From assembly GCA_019637645.1 (NCBI GenBank), contig JAHBVH010000054.1, positions 1 to 59,498 on the forward strand: a stretch of 59,498 nt of DNA, in the 5' to 3' direction. Of this stretch, positions 42,615 to 52,068 are shown piece by piece; the first letter of the stretch is position 1; the number at the start of each line of letters is the position of its first letter. A program made the position numbers and the translations under genes. The notes under the pieces are model-generated. The model was not told the DNA's origin. It saw nothing but the letters and a program-made list of their open reading frames with translations, and did not search any database. Source of the stretch: Caldilineaceae bacterium. GTDB taxonomy: Bacteria; Chloroflexota; Anaerolineae; Caldilineales; Caldilineaceae.

Positions 42615-42656
42615 TCAAGAGAGGGCAGGGTTTTCTATCACCCTGCCCTCTCTTGA
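42615..42656. terminator. Perfect 16-bp hairpin between the dehydrogenase and the surface protein gene
   Basis: TCAAGAGAGGGCAGGG faces its reverse complement around TTTTCTATCA. It is 32 bp from the giant minus-strand gene's stop, consistent with ending that transcript. There is no T-tract. Confidence 0.6.
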
Positions 42657-42688
42657 GACTAACACTTTAGCCTAGATGGATAGAACGA

Positions 42689-45600
42689 TTAGGGGGTAGC
42701 GATGTTGATGAGTGGCAAATAGAGCCGATTGTTCTGGGCTGGCTCATGATCCTCATCCAGATTGGCTGGTTGCAAATAGAAGCCGGTATTGGCAACGGGG
42801 GCTTGCTGACCAGGCATTAACACCAAGAGCGGCGTGCGACCCGTCAGCGGATCGGCATTGGGGTCGCCATTGTCATCAGTATGCGGGCTGATCCCATAGC
42901 CATCGGGGCGCACGAACTCAAGGGAGTAGCTACCCGGCGGCAGATCCGCGAAGCTATAAGTCCCGTCGGCGCTGGTGACAACCGTGGCAATCGGCTGATT
43001 ATCACTGTTATAGAGAATGACCGTGATCCCAGCTAGTGCTTGTTCGTTGCTATCATGGAACCCATCCCGATTTTCATCAAGCCAAACACTCCCAATGATA
43101 CTACCTAGCAGCGGCGGATAGCTGAAGTCCTGGTCGCGGTTATCGGGCGTGGTCGCGTCGATGGTGACCACACTATGGCTATCGGTGCCGCCATCGGCGT
43201 CGAAGGTGGGACTGGTGGTGACGGTGACCGGTAGGGTGCTGGTGATGACGGTGACGGTGTAGGTCCCTAGCGGCAGGTTGTCAAAGAGATAGTAGCCTGT
43301 GCTGTCGGTGGTGGTGGTCAGGACATTGCCCAGGCTGTCGGTGAGATGGACCGCGACACCGGGCAAGCCGGGTTCGCTGCCTTGGGTGCCTTGGTTGCCA
43401 CCACTGCGGTCGGCGTCAAACCAGAGGGTGTCGCCGATGCTGCCCAGGAGCGGCGGATAGCTGAAGTCTTGGTCGCGATCATCGGGGGTGGTGCTATCAA
43501 TCGTGACCACACTGCGACTATCGGTGCCGCCATCGGCATCGAAGGTGGGCGAGGTCGTCACCGTCACCGGTAGGGTGCTGGTGATGACGGTGACGGTATA
43601 GGTCCCTAGTGGCAGGTTGTCGAAGAGATAGTAGCCTGTGCTGTCGGTGGTCGTGGTCAGGACATTGCCTAGGCTGTCGGTGAGATGGACCGCGACACCG
43701 GGCAAGCCGGGTTCGCTGCCTTGGGTGCCTTGATTACCACCACTGCGGTCGGCGTCGAACCAGATGGTATCACCGATGCTGCCCAAGCGTTCGTTAACGC
43801 TGATGACGGCAATATCGTGGTCATCTTCATCGTCATTCGTGTTGTTAATTTCATCGTCGGTGACGGGGCCATCGTTGTTGGGATCGCCATCCGGGGTGGA
43901 ATCAACATCAAGAAAGGGGAGTCCGTTTTCCGTTAATACGCTGAAGATTTCCGCTGTGTTCGTGATCGTCCCGCTGGTAACGGTCACGGGTAGGCGCAGG
44001 ACCAACGTCACGGTGGCGGTGGCGTTGGGGGCTAAGGGTGCCAAGATGGTCGTGGTGACCGGTGTGGTCGCACTCCAACCAGGATTGTCGGCTTGGTTAT
44101 AGGTTAGCTCGCTCGGCACGGTGTCGATGACGACGATTTCGGTCGCGGTCATGGTGCCTTGGTTGATCACGTTGACCGTGTAGGTGATGCTGCTGCTACC
44201 AGGGATGAGCGGTGTATCGGAGACTGCCGCAATGCTTTTGCGCAAGGCGAGATCGTAGCGTTCGATTTGGATGAGATAATCTTCCACTTCGCCATTGCTG
44301 GCTGCCCCCGTGGCGGTTAGGCTTGGATCATGGCTCAAGCGGAAGCGCGCCCCGAGTTGCTGCTGGCTGTCGGCCGCGGCGGGCACGCTAAAGCTAAGCA
44401 GAACCGGTTGTGGATCACCGGCGCTACTGACCGACTGCGTTACCGTCTCGCTACTATCGAAGAGGCCGTCCCCGTTGAAATCGATAAAGCCATAGAGAAT
44501 GGCGTCGGTGCCGGTGGTATTGACGACCGTGGCCGTGACCACAACCGTCTGGCCTGCGACAAAGTGGGGGAAGGTCAGCCCATCCTCGTCGTCGCCGTTG
44601 GTATCATCCCCATCGGCAGTAGCCGTTGGTTGGCCGTCGCTTTCGCTGTCTTCGGTGCTGCCCAAATAGAGACCGGGGATGACAACATGGCGCGGGCCAT
44701 CGTTGGCAAGCAGGGTCGCATAGTTGGGGGAATTCGTTGCGTTGCCGTCGGGTAGGTCACCAAAATCGAAGCTGACAAAGCCAAAGTCGATGGTGAGGTT
44801 ACTGTTGGTGCTGCTATCACCATCATCGTCGGGTTCGGTTCCGGCGGCCAAGGTCACCGGTTGCGTGCTGACTTCACCCGTCGCGATGCCTGGACCATTG
44901 TCGTCATCATTGCTATCGTCGTTGATATTGGTGGCGCTGGTTGGGTCAAAGGAGCTGAATAAGTTCGCCAAAGGAGCGCCCTGGGCAAAGTTCGCGGCGG
45001 GGATGGTCACGATATAGTTGCCTGGGACCAAGCCAGTGAAGAGGTAGTTGCCATTGAGGTCGGTGGTGGTCGTCAGGATGGGGGAGACGCTCCCGCTAAT
45101 GGCTAGCGTGACGGTGACCCCGGGGATGCCCACTTCACCGAGGCCAGGTTCATAGAGGCCATTGTTGTTGAAATCGCGCCAGACGAGGTTGCCCAGGCTC
45201 AAGGGACGCCAGAAGCCGAAGTCGAGGGTCAGATTGGTGTTGTCATCATCGTCGCCATCGACATCCGGTTTGCCGTTAGGCTCATCGTTGTAATGGAGGG
45301 TGATGGTGGCGCTGTCGATGTGGCCGCTGCCCGCGGTCCCAATGCCATTGTCATCGCGATTTTCATTGTTGTCGGGGTCGTCGGTGGTGGTTATGTCATC
45401 ACTGCTGACATAGCCTGCTAGCGCATTGCCCGCGTTGAAGTTGCTGTCCACGATGCGCACGCGATAGGTGCCAGAGATGAGATTGGTAAAGGTATAGTAG
45501 CCGTTGGCATCGGTGGTGGTGGTGATGGGTTGAACCCCGTCAAGCAGGGGTGTGCCGTTGCCGTCAAGCAGTTGCAGCACCACACCAGCAAGGCCGGGCT

Positions 45601-48600
45601 CACTATCGTCGATGCCATTATTAAGTTCGCCGACACCGTCGCCTTCATCGCGCCAGACGCGGTTGCCCAGGCTCAGGGGTTGCCAGAGGCCGAAATCGAG
45701 ATTGAAGTTTGTGGTCGTGCCGGTGTCGCTATTGCTGCTTTCGTTAGTATCACCGCCGCCGCCAGGGGTTAGGGCAAAGGGTTGGCTGACGATATACGCA
45801 CCAACGGGCGCGCCATGATCCGTGTTATTGCCACTGTCATCGGTGGTTTGGCCGGTGCTGCTGACATAGGCGGGTGATGGGGGGGTGACACTGATCACAT
45901 AGGTGCCGCTGATGAGGCCGGTGAAGGTATAATACCCACCGCTGGTGACGGTGGTGCTGAGCACTGTGCCATTCGGATCGAGCAGGGCCACCGCCACGCC
46001 ATCCAGCGCTGGCTCGCCTGCATCGACTTGGCCGTTATTGTTGTAGTCTTCCCAGATGTAATTGCCAACGCTGAGTTTATAGAAGCCAAAGTCCAGAGTT
46101 TGATTGCCATTGGCATCGATCCCCGGTAAATTGCCACCATCGCTGACTTCGTCATCGCCAAGCGTTGGCTCATCGCCCGGGGTGAGGGTGATTGCCTTGC
46201 TGGCTACGCCCAATGCCGGGAGCGGATCGCCGTTGTCATCCTGATCTTGGTTGTCATCGGGGCCAGGTGCGCTCGCCCCATTGCCATCGCTGTTGACATA
46301 ATGGACCAGGGCACCGCTGCCGGTGAAGTTGCTCGGGCTCACGACGACGATATAGGCGGTGTTGGCACTTGTCGTGGGGGTCAGTTCGGTAAAGTGGTAA
46401 TAGCCCTCGCTGCTGGTTGTGGTGCTGGTGAGGAAGGTTTCGGTGCCATCGAAGCTGCCATTGCCGTCGCTGTCATAATAGAGTGCCAGCACGACATCGG
46501 CAATCCCGGTGCTGCTCCCGGCGGCATTGCCACTGCCATCGTTATCTAGGCCGTCGTTATTCGTATCATACCAAACCCGGTTGCCAACACTGACGGTGGG
46601 CCAGAAGCCGAAATCCAGGGTATGGTCATTGTCGCCGGCGTTGCCGGTGGTAAGTTCAATGACGGCAAAGTTACCCGCGCGGCTGCCGTCCGAGTCGATG
46701 GCGTCGGGTAACGTAGTGCCGCCGTCTACATTGGCTGCCGTAAGTTTGTAACCAGCCAGGGCGCTTTGGGTTGTGTCGATGCGCACCTGGTAGGCTGTGT
46801 TCGGCAGGAGCCCGCCTACGGTAGACGTGCTGGGCACAACGCCGATATGGGCCGGCACCGTGACTGAGTAGATGGTGCTGAGGCGGGGATCACTTTCATC
46901 GATGAAGTAGTAGGCTCCGTCGTTGCTGGTGGTTGTGGTGACGAGGAGCGTGCCCGTAATGTCATAGAGTGACACGGTAACGCCGGGTAGGGGTTCTTCG
47001 GATGGATCTTGGATACCATCCATATCGCTATCGGTCCAAACATAGTTGCCGATCTCCAGTGGAGCGGGGTCGCAGAGATATTCGGCGTCACCCATGCCAG
47101 CTGCTTTCCCAAAGGTTTGGAGATTGGTGCCGGTTGATGTGGCATATCCGTCAACCGCCGCCCCAGTAGCGGTGCTGAGCCACTTCAACCCCTGGGAATT
47201 GAATTGAGTGGGATCAAAGGCGGTCATCACCACTTCGTTAGAGCCAAGCCGGATGCTGACACCGCCGGCGGCTGTTTCATGGTGACTAGCGTCGGACCCT
47301 TTGTAGGCATCGCCATAGAAGAACTCGCCATTGTTCCCGTAACTGTCGCTGGAGGAGTAACCCGGTGCTGGGCTACCAGGGGTGACTGGGTCGCCGGGAT
47401 CGTTCTGTCCCTCTTCCAGGAGAAATCCACTATCAGTCTTTTGGGCATAGAGAATATCACCAACCGAGCCATATTGTAAGGTTGTGGTATCGTTACTGAT
47501 GGCCTTGCGATTCGACCAACCTGTCTGATGCCCAAAACGGTCCGTAATGCCGAGGACCATCGAGCCATCGGGGGTCAATTCAATATCCGAGAGCATGGGC
47601 GATGGCGCGCTGCGAAAATTGGCACAACAGCCATCGCTTGAGGTCCCATTGGCATTAATATCGCTATCGCTCCAGGTATTCATCCAGCGCTGCCAAGTGC
47701 CCAGGCGTAGATTGGTGCCCGTGGCCATTTGGTAATAGGGCTCGCGCGCATAGTCGAAGCCAAAGCTCAGCTCTTCGGTGAACGCGGTCGGGTTAGTGGG
47801 ATCAAAGGAGAGGACATAGCCAATTAATTCACTGGGCTGTTTGAGGGTGCTCGAACTAGCCGCATCACAGACCGCGCCAAGGTAGGCCCGTTCTGGCGTT
47901 ACCTTGATGGCAAAGGGCCGCAAGGTGCCATTGGTACAAGTGGGGGCACCGGTGATGGTCTCATCCGAGGGGCCGCCCGCCACAATGTTATAGTGGCGTA
48001 CCGCGCTGCCGTCTACGGTATTGGGATTGGTGACGGCAGGCGTCGCTTGGGTCAGATCCAGCGTCACAATCGTACGCTGATTGAGGTTGACCAGCCAAAG
48101 GGTATTTTCGCCCGGCACGTTATCAATACCACCCCAGCCAACGGTGCCGACTTTGGCAAAGGCATCCAGGTCAACCGTCGCGGTGCTGGGTGTATCCGAG
48201 AGGGCATAGTTCGTTCCAGTGCGAGTCACTGAACCGAGATCGAGGGTGCCGCCATTACTGGCCGTCACGCCTTGGAGATCAAAGCCACCCGCTAACGTGG
48301 GCGATGCGCCATTCAGATCGGCGACGTAGATCCCGTCTAGCCCACGGGGACCTAACCCAACATGGCGCTTGAGAAAGGCCGCGCCATAGAGCTGTTTGGT
48401 CCACTGGTCGTAGCTGATGCTCCAGATGGAGCCCATATTGCCAAAGGTGGCGATGGTCACCGGCGAACTGCTGTGATCGTCTGGTATCATGCGGATTGAG
48501 CCGTTGCCGCTGTTGGTCCCCGCGCCTGTGCCGCTTTCGTAGCGGCTATAGGCCACCTTTGGGTTTGTTTGGCAATACTCGCAGGGGACATTCACGGCCA

Positions 48601-49153
48601 AATTGGCTGTACAGGAAGGGGCCGCGTGAAACTGAACGGTCGTTCCCGAATTGCTGCCAGCTGGACCGCTTTGGAGGGTATCTGGAAGATCGCTAAATTC
48701 GAGGCGGATATTGTTACTGGCTCCAAAAATGCCCGCCAAAACATAGCTACCGTCGGTCTGAACAAGCGTTGAGCCAATGGCCGTGCCAGCATCATCATAG
48801 GCCGTCACGGTGATCGGCCCTGGTGTGCCGGTAAAACCTGGTTCACCACTATCTTGGCGGCCATCGGCGTTAAAGTCCCGAAAGATTACCCCGCCCAAGT
48901 CATTGGCGCCCGTGCTACATGCGGCAATCGGGTCCAACGTGGGTGCGTTGGGCATTGCTGCTGCTGTAGATGTGAGACTTTTGCCATGAGCAACAGCCGG
49001 TGCGGGGAGGAGTTGCTGTACAACTGGCGGTGCAAAAGAGAGGAGCGATGGCGGGATAATTGCAGACAATAGGGTGAATACTAAGGTGCCCAAGAAAATG
49101 GTACGACGGATTCGTCGTACCATTGGGACACTTGGGCTAAACAAACTAGACAT
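42689..49153 (-). CDS. Giant secreted SdrD-like repeat protein
   Basis: 2154 residues. A signal peptide (RRIRRTIFLGTLVFTLLSAII) is followed by one SdrD_B-like domain (about 85-155), a large propeller-like region (~190-690), then five more SdrD_B domains (openings like EIGNYVWTDSDMDGIQDP, SVGNRVWYDTNNDG, SLGNLVWRDFNNNG), a GEVED domain (FDFGDLPDGNATNSPNY), a DUF11 domain (YDLALRKSIAAVSDTP) and three more SdrD_B domains, two of them almost identical. The domains are Ca-binding, Asp/Asn-rich adhesin modules. There is no LPXTG, no C-terminal membrane helix and no PEP-CTERM; the protein ends NNRLYLPLINIATP. GTAGGAGTAAGAA precedes the ATG. Likely function: cell-surface adhesion or matrix; inferred. 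Confidence 0.92.
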   Translation of the reverse strand: MSSLFSPSVPMVRRIRRTIFLGTLVFTLLSAIIPPSLLSFAPPVVQQLLPAPAVAHGKSLTSTAAAMPNAPTLDPIAACSTGANDLGGVIFRDFNADGRQDSGEPGFTGTPGPITVTAYDDAGTAIGSTLVQTDGSYVLAGIFGASNNIRLEFSDLPDTLQSGPAGSNSGTTVQFHAAPSCTANLAVNVPCEYCQTNPKVAYSRYESGTGAGTNSGNGSIRMIPDDHSSSPVTIATFGNMGSIWSISYDQWTKQLYGAAFLKRHVGLGPRGLDGIYVADLNGASPTLAGGFDLQGVTASNGGTLDLGSVTRTGTNYALSDTPSTATVDLDAFAKVGTVGWGGIDNVPGENTLWLVNLNQRTIVTLDLTQATPAVTNPNTVDGSAVRHYNIVAGGPSDETITGAPTCTNGTLRPFAIKVTPERAYLGAVCDAASSSTLKQPSELIGYVLSFDPTNPTAFTEELSFGFDYAREPYYQMATGTNLRLGTWQRWMNTWSDSDINANGTSSDGCCANFRSAPSPMLSDIELTPDGSMVLGITDRFGHQTGWSNRKAISNDTTTLQYGSVGDILYAQKTDSGFLLEEGQNDPGDPVTPGSPAPGYSSSDSYGNNGEFFYGDAYKGSDASHHETAAGGVSIRLGSNEVVMTAFDPTQFNSQGLKWLSTATGAAVDGYATSTGTNLQTFGKAAGMGDAEYLCDPAPLEIGNYVWTDSDMDGIQDPSEEPLPGVTVSLYDITGTLLVTTTTSNDGAYYFIDESDPRLSTIYSVTVPAHIGVVPSTSTVGGLLPNTAYQVRIDTTQSALAGYKLTAANVDGGTTLPDAIDSDGSRAGNFAVIELTTGNAGDNDHTLDFGFWPTVSVGNRVWYDTNNDGLDNDGSGNAAGSSTGIADVVLALYYDSDGNGSFDGTETFLTSTTTSSEGYYHFTELTPTTSANTAYIVVVSPSNFTGSGALVHYVNSDGNGASAPGPDDNQDQDDNGDPLPALGVASKAITLTPGDEPTLGDDEVSDGGNLPGIDANGNQTLDFGFYKLSVGNYIWEDYNNNGQVDAGEPALDGVAVALLDPNGTVLSTTVTSGGYYTFTGLISGTYVISVTPPSPAYVSSTGQTTDDSGNNTDHGAPVGAYIVSQPFALTPGGGGDTNESSNSDTGTTTNFNLDFGLWQPLSLGNRVWRDEGDGVGELNNGIDDSEPGLAGVVLQLLDGNGTPLLDGVQPITTTTDANGYYTFTNLISGTYRVRIVDSNFNAGNALAGYVSSDDITTTDDPDNNENRDDNGIGTAGSGHIDSATITLHYNDEPNGKPDVDGDDDDNTNLTLDFGFWRPLSLGNLVWRDFNNNGLYEPGLGEVGIPGVTVTLAISGSVSPILTTTTDLNGNYLFTGLVPGNYIVTIPAANFAQGAPLANLFSSFDPTSATNINDDSNDDDNGPGIATGEVSTQPVTLAAGTEPDDDGDSSTNSNLTIDFGFVSFDFGDLPDGNATNSPNYATLLANDGPRHVVIPGLYLGSTEDSESDGQPTATADGDDTNGDDEDGLTFPHFVAGQTVVVTATVVNTTGTDAILYGFIDFNGDGLFDSSETVTQSVSSAGDPQPVLLSFSVPAAADSQQQLGARFRLSHDPSLTATGAASNGEVEDYLIQIERYDLALRKSIAAVSDTPLIPGSSSITYTVNVINQGTMTATEIVVIDTVPSELTYNQADNPGWSATTPVTTTILAPLAPNATATVTLVLRLPVTVTSGTITNTAEIFSVLTENGLPFLDVDSTPDGDPNNDGPVTDDEINNTNDDEDDHDIAVISVNERLGSIGDTIWFDADRSGGNQGTQGSEPGLPGVAVHLTDSLGNVLTTTTDSTGYYLFDNLPLGTYTVTVITSTLPVTVTTSPTFDADGGTDSRSVVTIDSTTPDDRDQDFSYPPLLGSIGDTLWFDADRSGGNQGTQGSEPGLPGVAVHLTDSLGNVLTTTTDSTGYYLFDNLPLGTYTVTVITSTLPVTVTTSPTFDADGGTDSHSVVTIDATTPDNRDQDFSYPPLLGSIIGSVWLDENRDGFHDSNEQALAGITVILYNSDNQPIATVVTSADGTYSFADLPPGSYSLEFVRPDGYGISPHTDDNGDPNADPLTGRTPLLVLMPGQQAPVANTGFYLQPANLDEDHEPAQNNRLYLPLINIATP
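43110..43790 (-). repeat. Tandem 339-bp duplication inside the giant surface protein gene
   Basis: Two copies of a 113-codon unit with almost the same DNA sequence (43121 and 43460 begin the same string at offset 339). They encode LGSIGDT(I/L)WFDADRSGG...FSYPPL. Differences are mostly third-position changes, so the duplication is recent or kept alike by recombination. Confidence 0.85.
49097..49124 (-). promoter_or_regulatory. Perfect 12-bp stem at codons 10-19 of the giant protein gene
   Basis: AATGGTACGACG and CGTCGTACCATT flank a 4-nt loop. In the mRNA the hairpin starts on the second in-frame ATG (codon 11) and the codons for VRRIRR form the stem. It could slow initiation or be a consequence of codon choice. 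Confidence 0.4.
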
Positions 49154-49624
49154 TTCTTACTCCTACATTATTTTTGTGGTTCGGGAGTCCTTTATCGTGA
49201 GCTATGGCAAAGTCATTTCTAAATGGTGGCGTGCCTTTACAGCGTCAACTTACAGGTTAATTTACAGAGACCCATCCCTGGCTAACCCCGTTGTGGCTTA
49301 AGCTTTGGTAATCCGCAGCCATGTTCTTGTGATTTCCTTTGATCGACAAGTGAAAGTAGGAATCGATAACCAAAGCTACGGAAATTAGCCCGCAAAATAG
49401 CCTTGCTTTTACACTATACTTGACGACTTTTACGGAAGGCATCGGACAAAAATTGTAATTTTCTAGAAAGTATGCCTAAAAAACTGTAAGGTTATTTTTC
49501 TGAACGATGTTTGTATCTCTGGAGTTCCTTACGACGTGTTCCTTGCATATTTTTACGTAGTTGCTCACTTTGGGAGCTTATTTTTCAAAGCTATCGCTTT
49601 GTCGCCAAGGAAAGTACCAATAAA

Positions 49625-49681
49625 ATAAGCTAGACCAAGGTTGGAGGGCATCATACCCATCCTATCCTTGGTCTAGCTTAT
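49625..49681 (-). terminator. Terminator of the DHDPS-family gene
   Basis: A perfect 16-bp stem (49625-49640 with 49666-49681) and a 25-nt loop. In the minus direction the stem is followed by TTATTTTATTGG. The ~470 bp between 49154 and 49624 hold no convincing ORF; they are AT-rich and include the promoter region of the giant gene. Confidence 0.65.
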
Positions 49682-49716
49682 CGAAATCATTTATGCGGTT
49701 AATCGTTACCTACCGG

Positions 49717-49749
49717 AGAGCTGACAGGTTTTCAAAACCTGTCAGCTCT
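49717..49749. repeat. Perfect 16-bp palindrome of the dispersed family
   Basis: AGAGCTGACAGGTTTT and its exact reverse complement with a 1-nt spacer. Outer flanks CGTTAC and GTAACG add a second symmetry. It is 74 bp after the stop of the minus-strand aldolase gene. Confidence 0.75.
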
Positions 49750-49822
49750 TGTCCAAGTGTGTAACGGTTACCCAATCAATCCCCGCTGGTCGGTAGGGGT
49801 GACATTGCTCTAGTTCTATTGG

Positions 49823-50710
49823 CTACATTGCAACGATCTCATCAAACTGCAATTCATCTAATTTGGCAAAGAGGGCGGCTTGTTGATCGGCTGGCAGGGA
49901 CCGATTGGGCAGACGCGGCGCACCACAATCAAAGTCCAAGCGTGTCATGACAGCTTTGAGCGCGCTCATAAAGCCAACATCGATCATGGCCCCGGTGAGC
50001 TTATTGGCGGCTAATTGCAATTCGACACCACGGGTCAGATCGCCTTGTTGGATGGCGGCTTGCATTTGGCTATACAGGCCCTGCATAAAGTTCAGGGTGG
50101 AGCCGATATTGCCACTGGCCCCGACCATGGCGGCAAAGGCACATTGCTCATCCATCCCCGAGAAGACCGTCCATTCGCGGTTGCCCAGTTCAACAATGCG
50201 GCGGAATTCAAACATATTCGGGCCGGTATATTTGCTGCCAGCCAGGGTGGGAATCCCCATCAGGGCACGCATGAGCGCCACGGCATCGGTTGGGCCGCCA
50301 AAAATGTAGGTGAGGAGGGGCGTTTCGGGCGCGGCGGCACCGAGCGCGGTGAAATAGCCTACGGTGCTTGGTACGTTCGTGTAGAGTGGGGGGATGATAC
50401 TGGCGATGGCGTCGGCACCCGCTACTTGGGCATGGCTGGCCAAAGCGGTGGCATCCGGCAGTGCCACGGCACCAACATGGGCAATGACAGGAACGCGGCC
50501 ATTGACCTGTTCGATGACCGCTTCCAGCGTCTGTTGGCGCTCGGCCACTGTCATATACACCCCTTCGCCTGTGCTGCCACAGACATATAACCCACCGCTG
50601 CCTTTGCCGATCAAATAATCGACTAAGCGCCGCAATACGGGGACATTGACTTGATTGTCAGCCGTAAAGGGGGTTAGTAGCGCCGGCCAAGCACCTTGAA
50701 ATTGACTCAT
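49823..50710 (-). CDS. Dihydrodipicolinate synthase/N-acetylneuraminate lyase family protein
   Basis: 295 residues, TIM barrel. Class I aldolase: the motif GLYVCGSTGEGVYMTVAERQQ gives the substrate loop, Tyr in LLTYIFGGP helps proton transfer and the Schiff-base Lys is in GSKYTGPNMFEF. The family includes DHDPS, NAL, and 2-keto-3-deoxy-sugar-acid aldolases. It is the last gene of a minus-strand catabolic cluster with an enolase-superfamily, a GNAT and an AraD1-like gene, so a keto-acid aldolase role is more likely than lysine synthesis. A hairpin at 50784-50814 separates it from the enolase gene. Confidence 0.9.
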   Translation of the reverse strand: MSQFQGAWPALLTPFTADNQVNVPVLRRLVDYLIGKGSGGLYVCGSTGEGVYMTVAERQQTLEAVIEQVNGRVPVIAHVGAVALPDATALASHAQVAGADAIASIIPPLYTNVPSTVGYFTALGAAAPETPLLTYIFGGPTDAVALMRALMGIPTLAGSKYTGPNMFEFRRIVELGNREWTVFSGMDEQCAFAAMVGASGNIGSTLNFMQGLYSQMQAAIQQGDLTRGVELQLAANKLTGAMIDVGFMSALKAVMTRLDFDCGAPRLPNRSLPADQQAALFAKLDELQFDEIVAM

Positions 50711-50783
50711 GATAATTCCTTCTAACTAGAAAAAGATGGGATATACAACCCCGTTCAATAGGGAGACAAACACCGCACCCTTT

Positions 50784-50814
50784 GTCCTCTAGCGCTATTG
50801 TAGCGCTAGAGGAC
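50784..50814. other. Perfect 14-bp hairpin between the aldolase and the enolase genes
   Basis: GTCCTCTAGCGCTA and TAGCGCTAGAGGAC flank TTG. A partial echo (AGCGCTCTAGCGG) lies at the very end of the enolase gene. It could be a processing or attenuation site between the two genes; there is no T-tract. Confidence 0.5.
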
Positions 50815-50842
50815 GCCAGCGTCAAAGCCGGAGAAAAGCGCT

Positions 50843-51955
50843 CTAGCGGTTGCGTAGTTCCACTTTGGCGACGGTTACTTCCTCCAGGAAAGGTTCATCG
50901 ACAATGGCACCGTTGCCAGGGGTGGTCAAGACGCTCAGCGTGCTGTCGTCGTTGAGGGTAAAGGGATTGGTAACAATATCGCGCTTATAATAGCGATCGT
51001 TGGCGCTAATGTCACCGGGCAAGGTAAAGTTGGGTAGGCTGGCCAGGGCGACATTGGTCGTGCGGCCAATGCCCGTTTCGAGCATGCCCCCGTGCCAAAC
51101 GGGAATCCCCGCGGCTTGGGCCATATCATGAATACGCTTCGCATCGGCCAGGCCGCCAATCCGGCTGGGCTTGACATTGATGACGCCACACGCCTTTAGT
51201 TCCAGCGCCCAACGGGCATGGTCGGGCGATACAATGCTTTCATCCAGACAAATCGGACTCTTCACCTTGCTTTGAAGCTTGGCATGATCAAAAATGTCAT
51301 CATGGGCGAGGGGCTGTTCAATCAGCAGCAGGTTAAATTGATCCAGTTGGGCCAGATGATCGGCATCACTGAGGTGATAGATGCTGTTGGCGTCCACTTG
51401 GAGCAGGAGATTGGGCCAGGCGTTGCGGACGGCGCGGGTGGGCTCAATGTCCCAGCCGGGCTTGATCTTTAATTTAATGCGTTTGTAGCCAGCGGAAAGA
51501 TAGCCATCCACCACCTTGAGCAAGGTATCAATGTCTTTCTGGATTCCCACACTGACGCCGACCTCGACCCGGTCGCGTGTGCCGCCTAACATTTCGGCTA
51601 AACTCTTGCCTTGGGCGCGGCCAAACCAATCCCACATGGTAAATTCTAAGCCTGCTTGGGCCATGCGATTGCCACGGATCTTGGCAAAGGTGGGCGTGAC
51701 ATCTGCGGGACCTTGCAGATCCTTCTGGAAGAGCATGGGGATGAGATAGTCCTGCATCATCATCCAGACGCTTTTGGTGTTCTCTTCATTGTAGAAGGGA
51801 TGCTGACCGACGGGCGATTCACCCCAACCGGTAACACCTTCGGCATCGACACGCACAATAATGGCATGACAACCCTCTTCGCGCCAACCACTGGTCTCGA
51901 AGGGGGCCACATAGGGCAAAAAGACTTGACGTAGTTCGACTCGTTCTATACGCAT
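50843..51955 (-). CDS. Enolase-superfamily enzyme, o-succinylbenzoate synthase / N-succinylamino acid racemase type
   Basis: About 370 residues from ATG 51955, preceded by AGGAGTACAACT; the longer frame from 52051 lacks this. Catalytic residues of the MLE subgroup: KxK in RIKLKIKPGW, Asp in LQVDANSIY, Glu in LLIEQPL, Asp in CLDESI and Lys in NVKPSRIGG. The pattern is MenC type 2, whose members often racemise N-succinyl amino acids instead of making o-succinylbenzoate. No other men genes are nearby, and a GNAT gene follows immediately upstream, which supports the NSAR role. Confidence 0.85.
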   Translation of the reverse strand: MRIERVELRQVFLPYVAPFETSGWREEGCHAIIVRVDAEGVTGWGESPVGQHPFYNEENTKSVWMMMQDYLIPMLFQKDLQGPADVTPTFAKIRGNRMAQAGLEFTMWDWFGRAQGKSLAEMLGGTRDRVEVGVSVGIQKDIDTLLKVVDGYLSAGYKRIKLKIKPGWDIEPTRAVRNAWPNLLLQVDANSIYHLSDADHLAQLDQFNLLLIEQPLAHDDIFDHAKLQSKVKSPICLDESIVSPDHARWALELKACGVINVKPSRIGGLADAKRIHDMAQAAGIPVWHGGMLETGIGRTTNVALASLPNFTLPGDISANDRYYKRDIVTNPFTLNDDSTLSVLTTPGNGAIVDEPFLEEVTVAKVELRNR

Positions 51956-52021
51956 AGTTGTACTCCTGAGAATGTAAGCAAAAGTCTCGCTTCCAAGAAG
52001 CTCCGAATGTGAGTTTTGTCC

Positions 52022-52055
52022 ACACTTGACCGGCTTGCAAAAACCGGTCAAGTGT
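52022..52055. repeat. Perfect 12-bp palindrome, member of the dispersed family
   Basis: ACACTTGACCGG and CCGGTCAAGTGT with a 10-nt loop, in the gap between the enolase and the GNAT genes. TTTTGTCCACAC just upstream matches the TTGTCCACAC before the copy at 9066. Confidence 0.65.
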
Positions 52056-52068
52056 CAAGGAGCGCTGT

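Noticed and set aside
43346..46549. Many Val/Ala/Ile-rich open frames opposite the giant gene
   Set aside because: They arise from Asp/Thr-rich codons read on the other strand and repeat with its domains.
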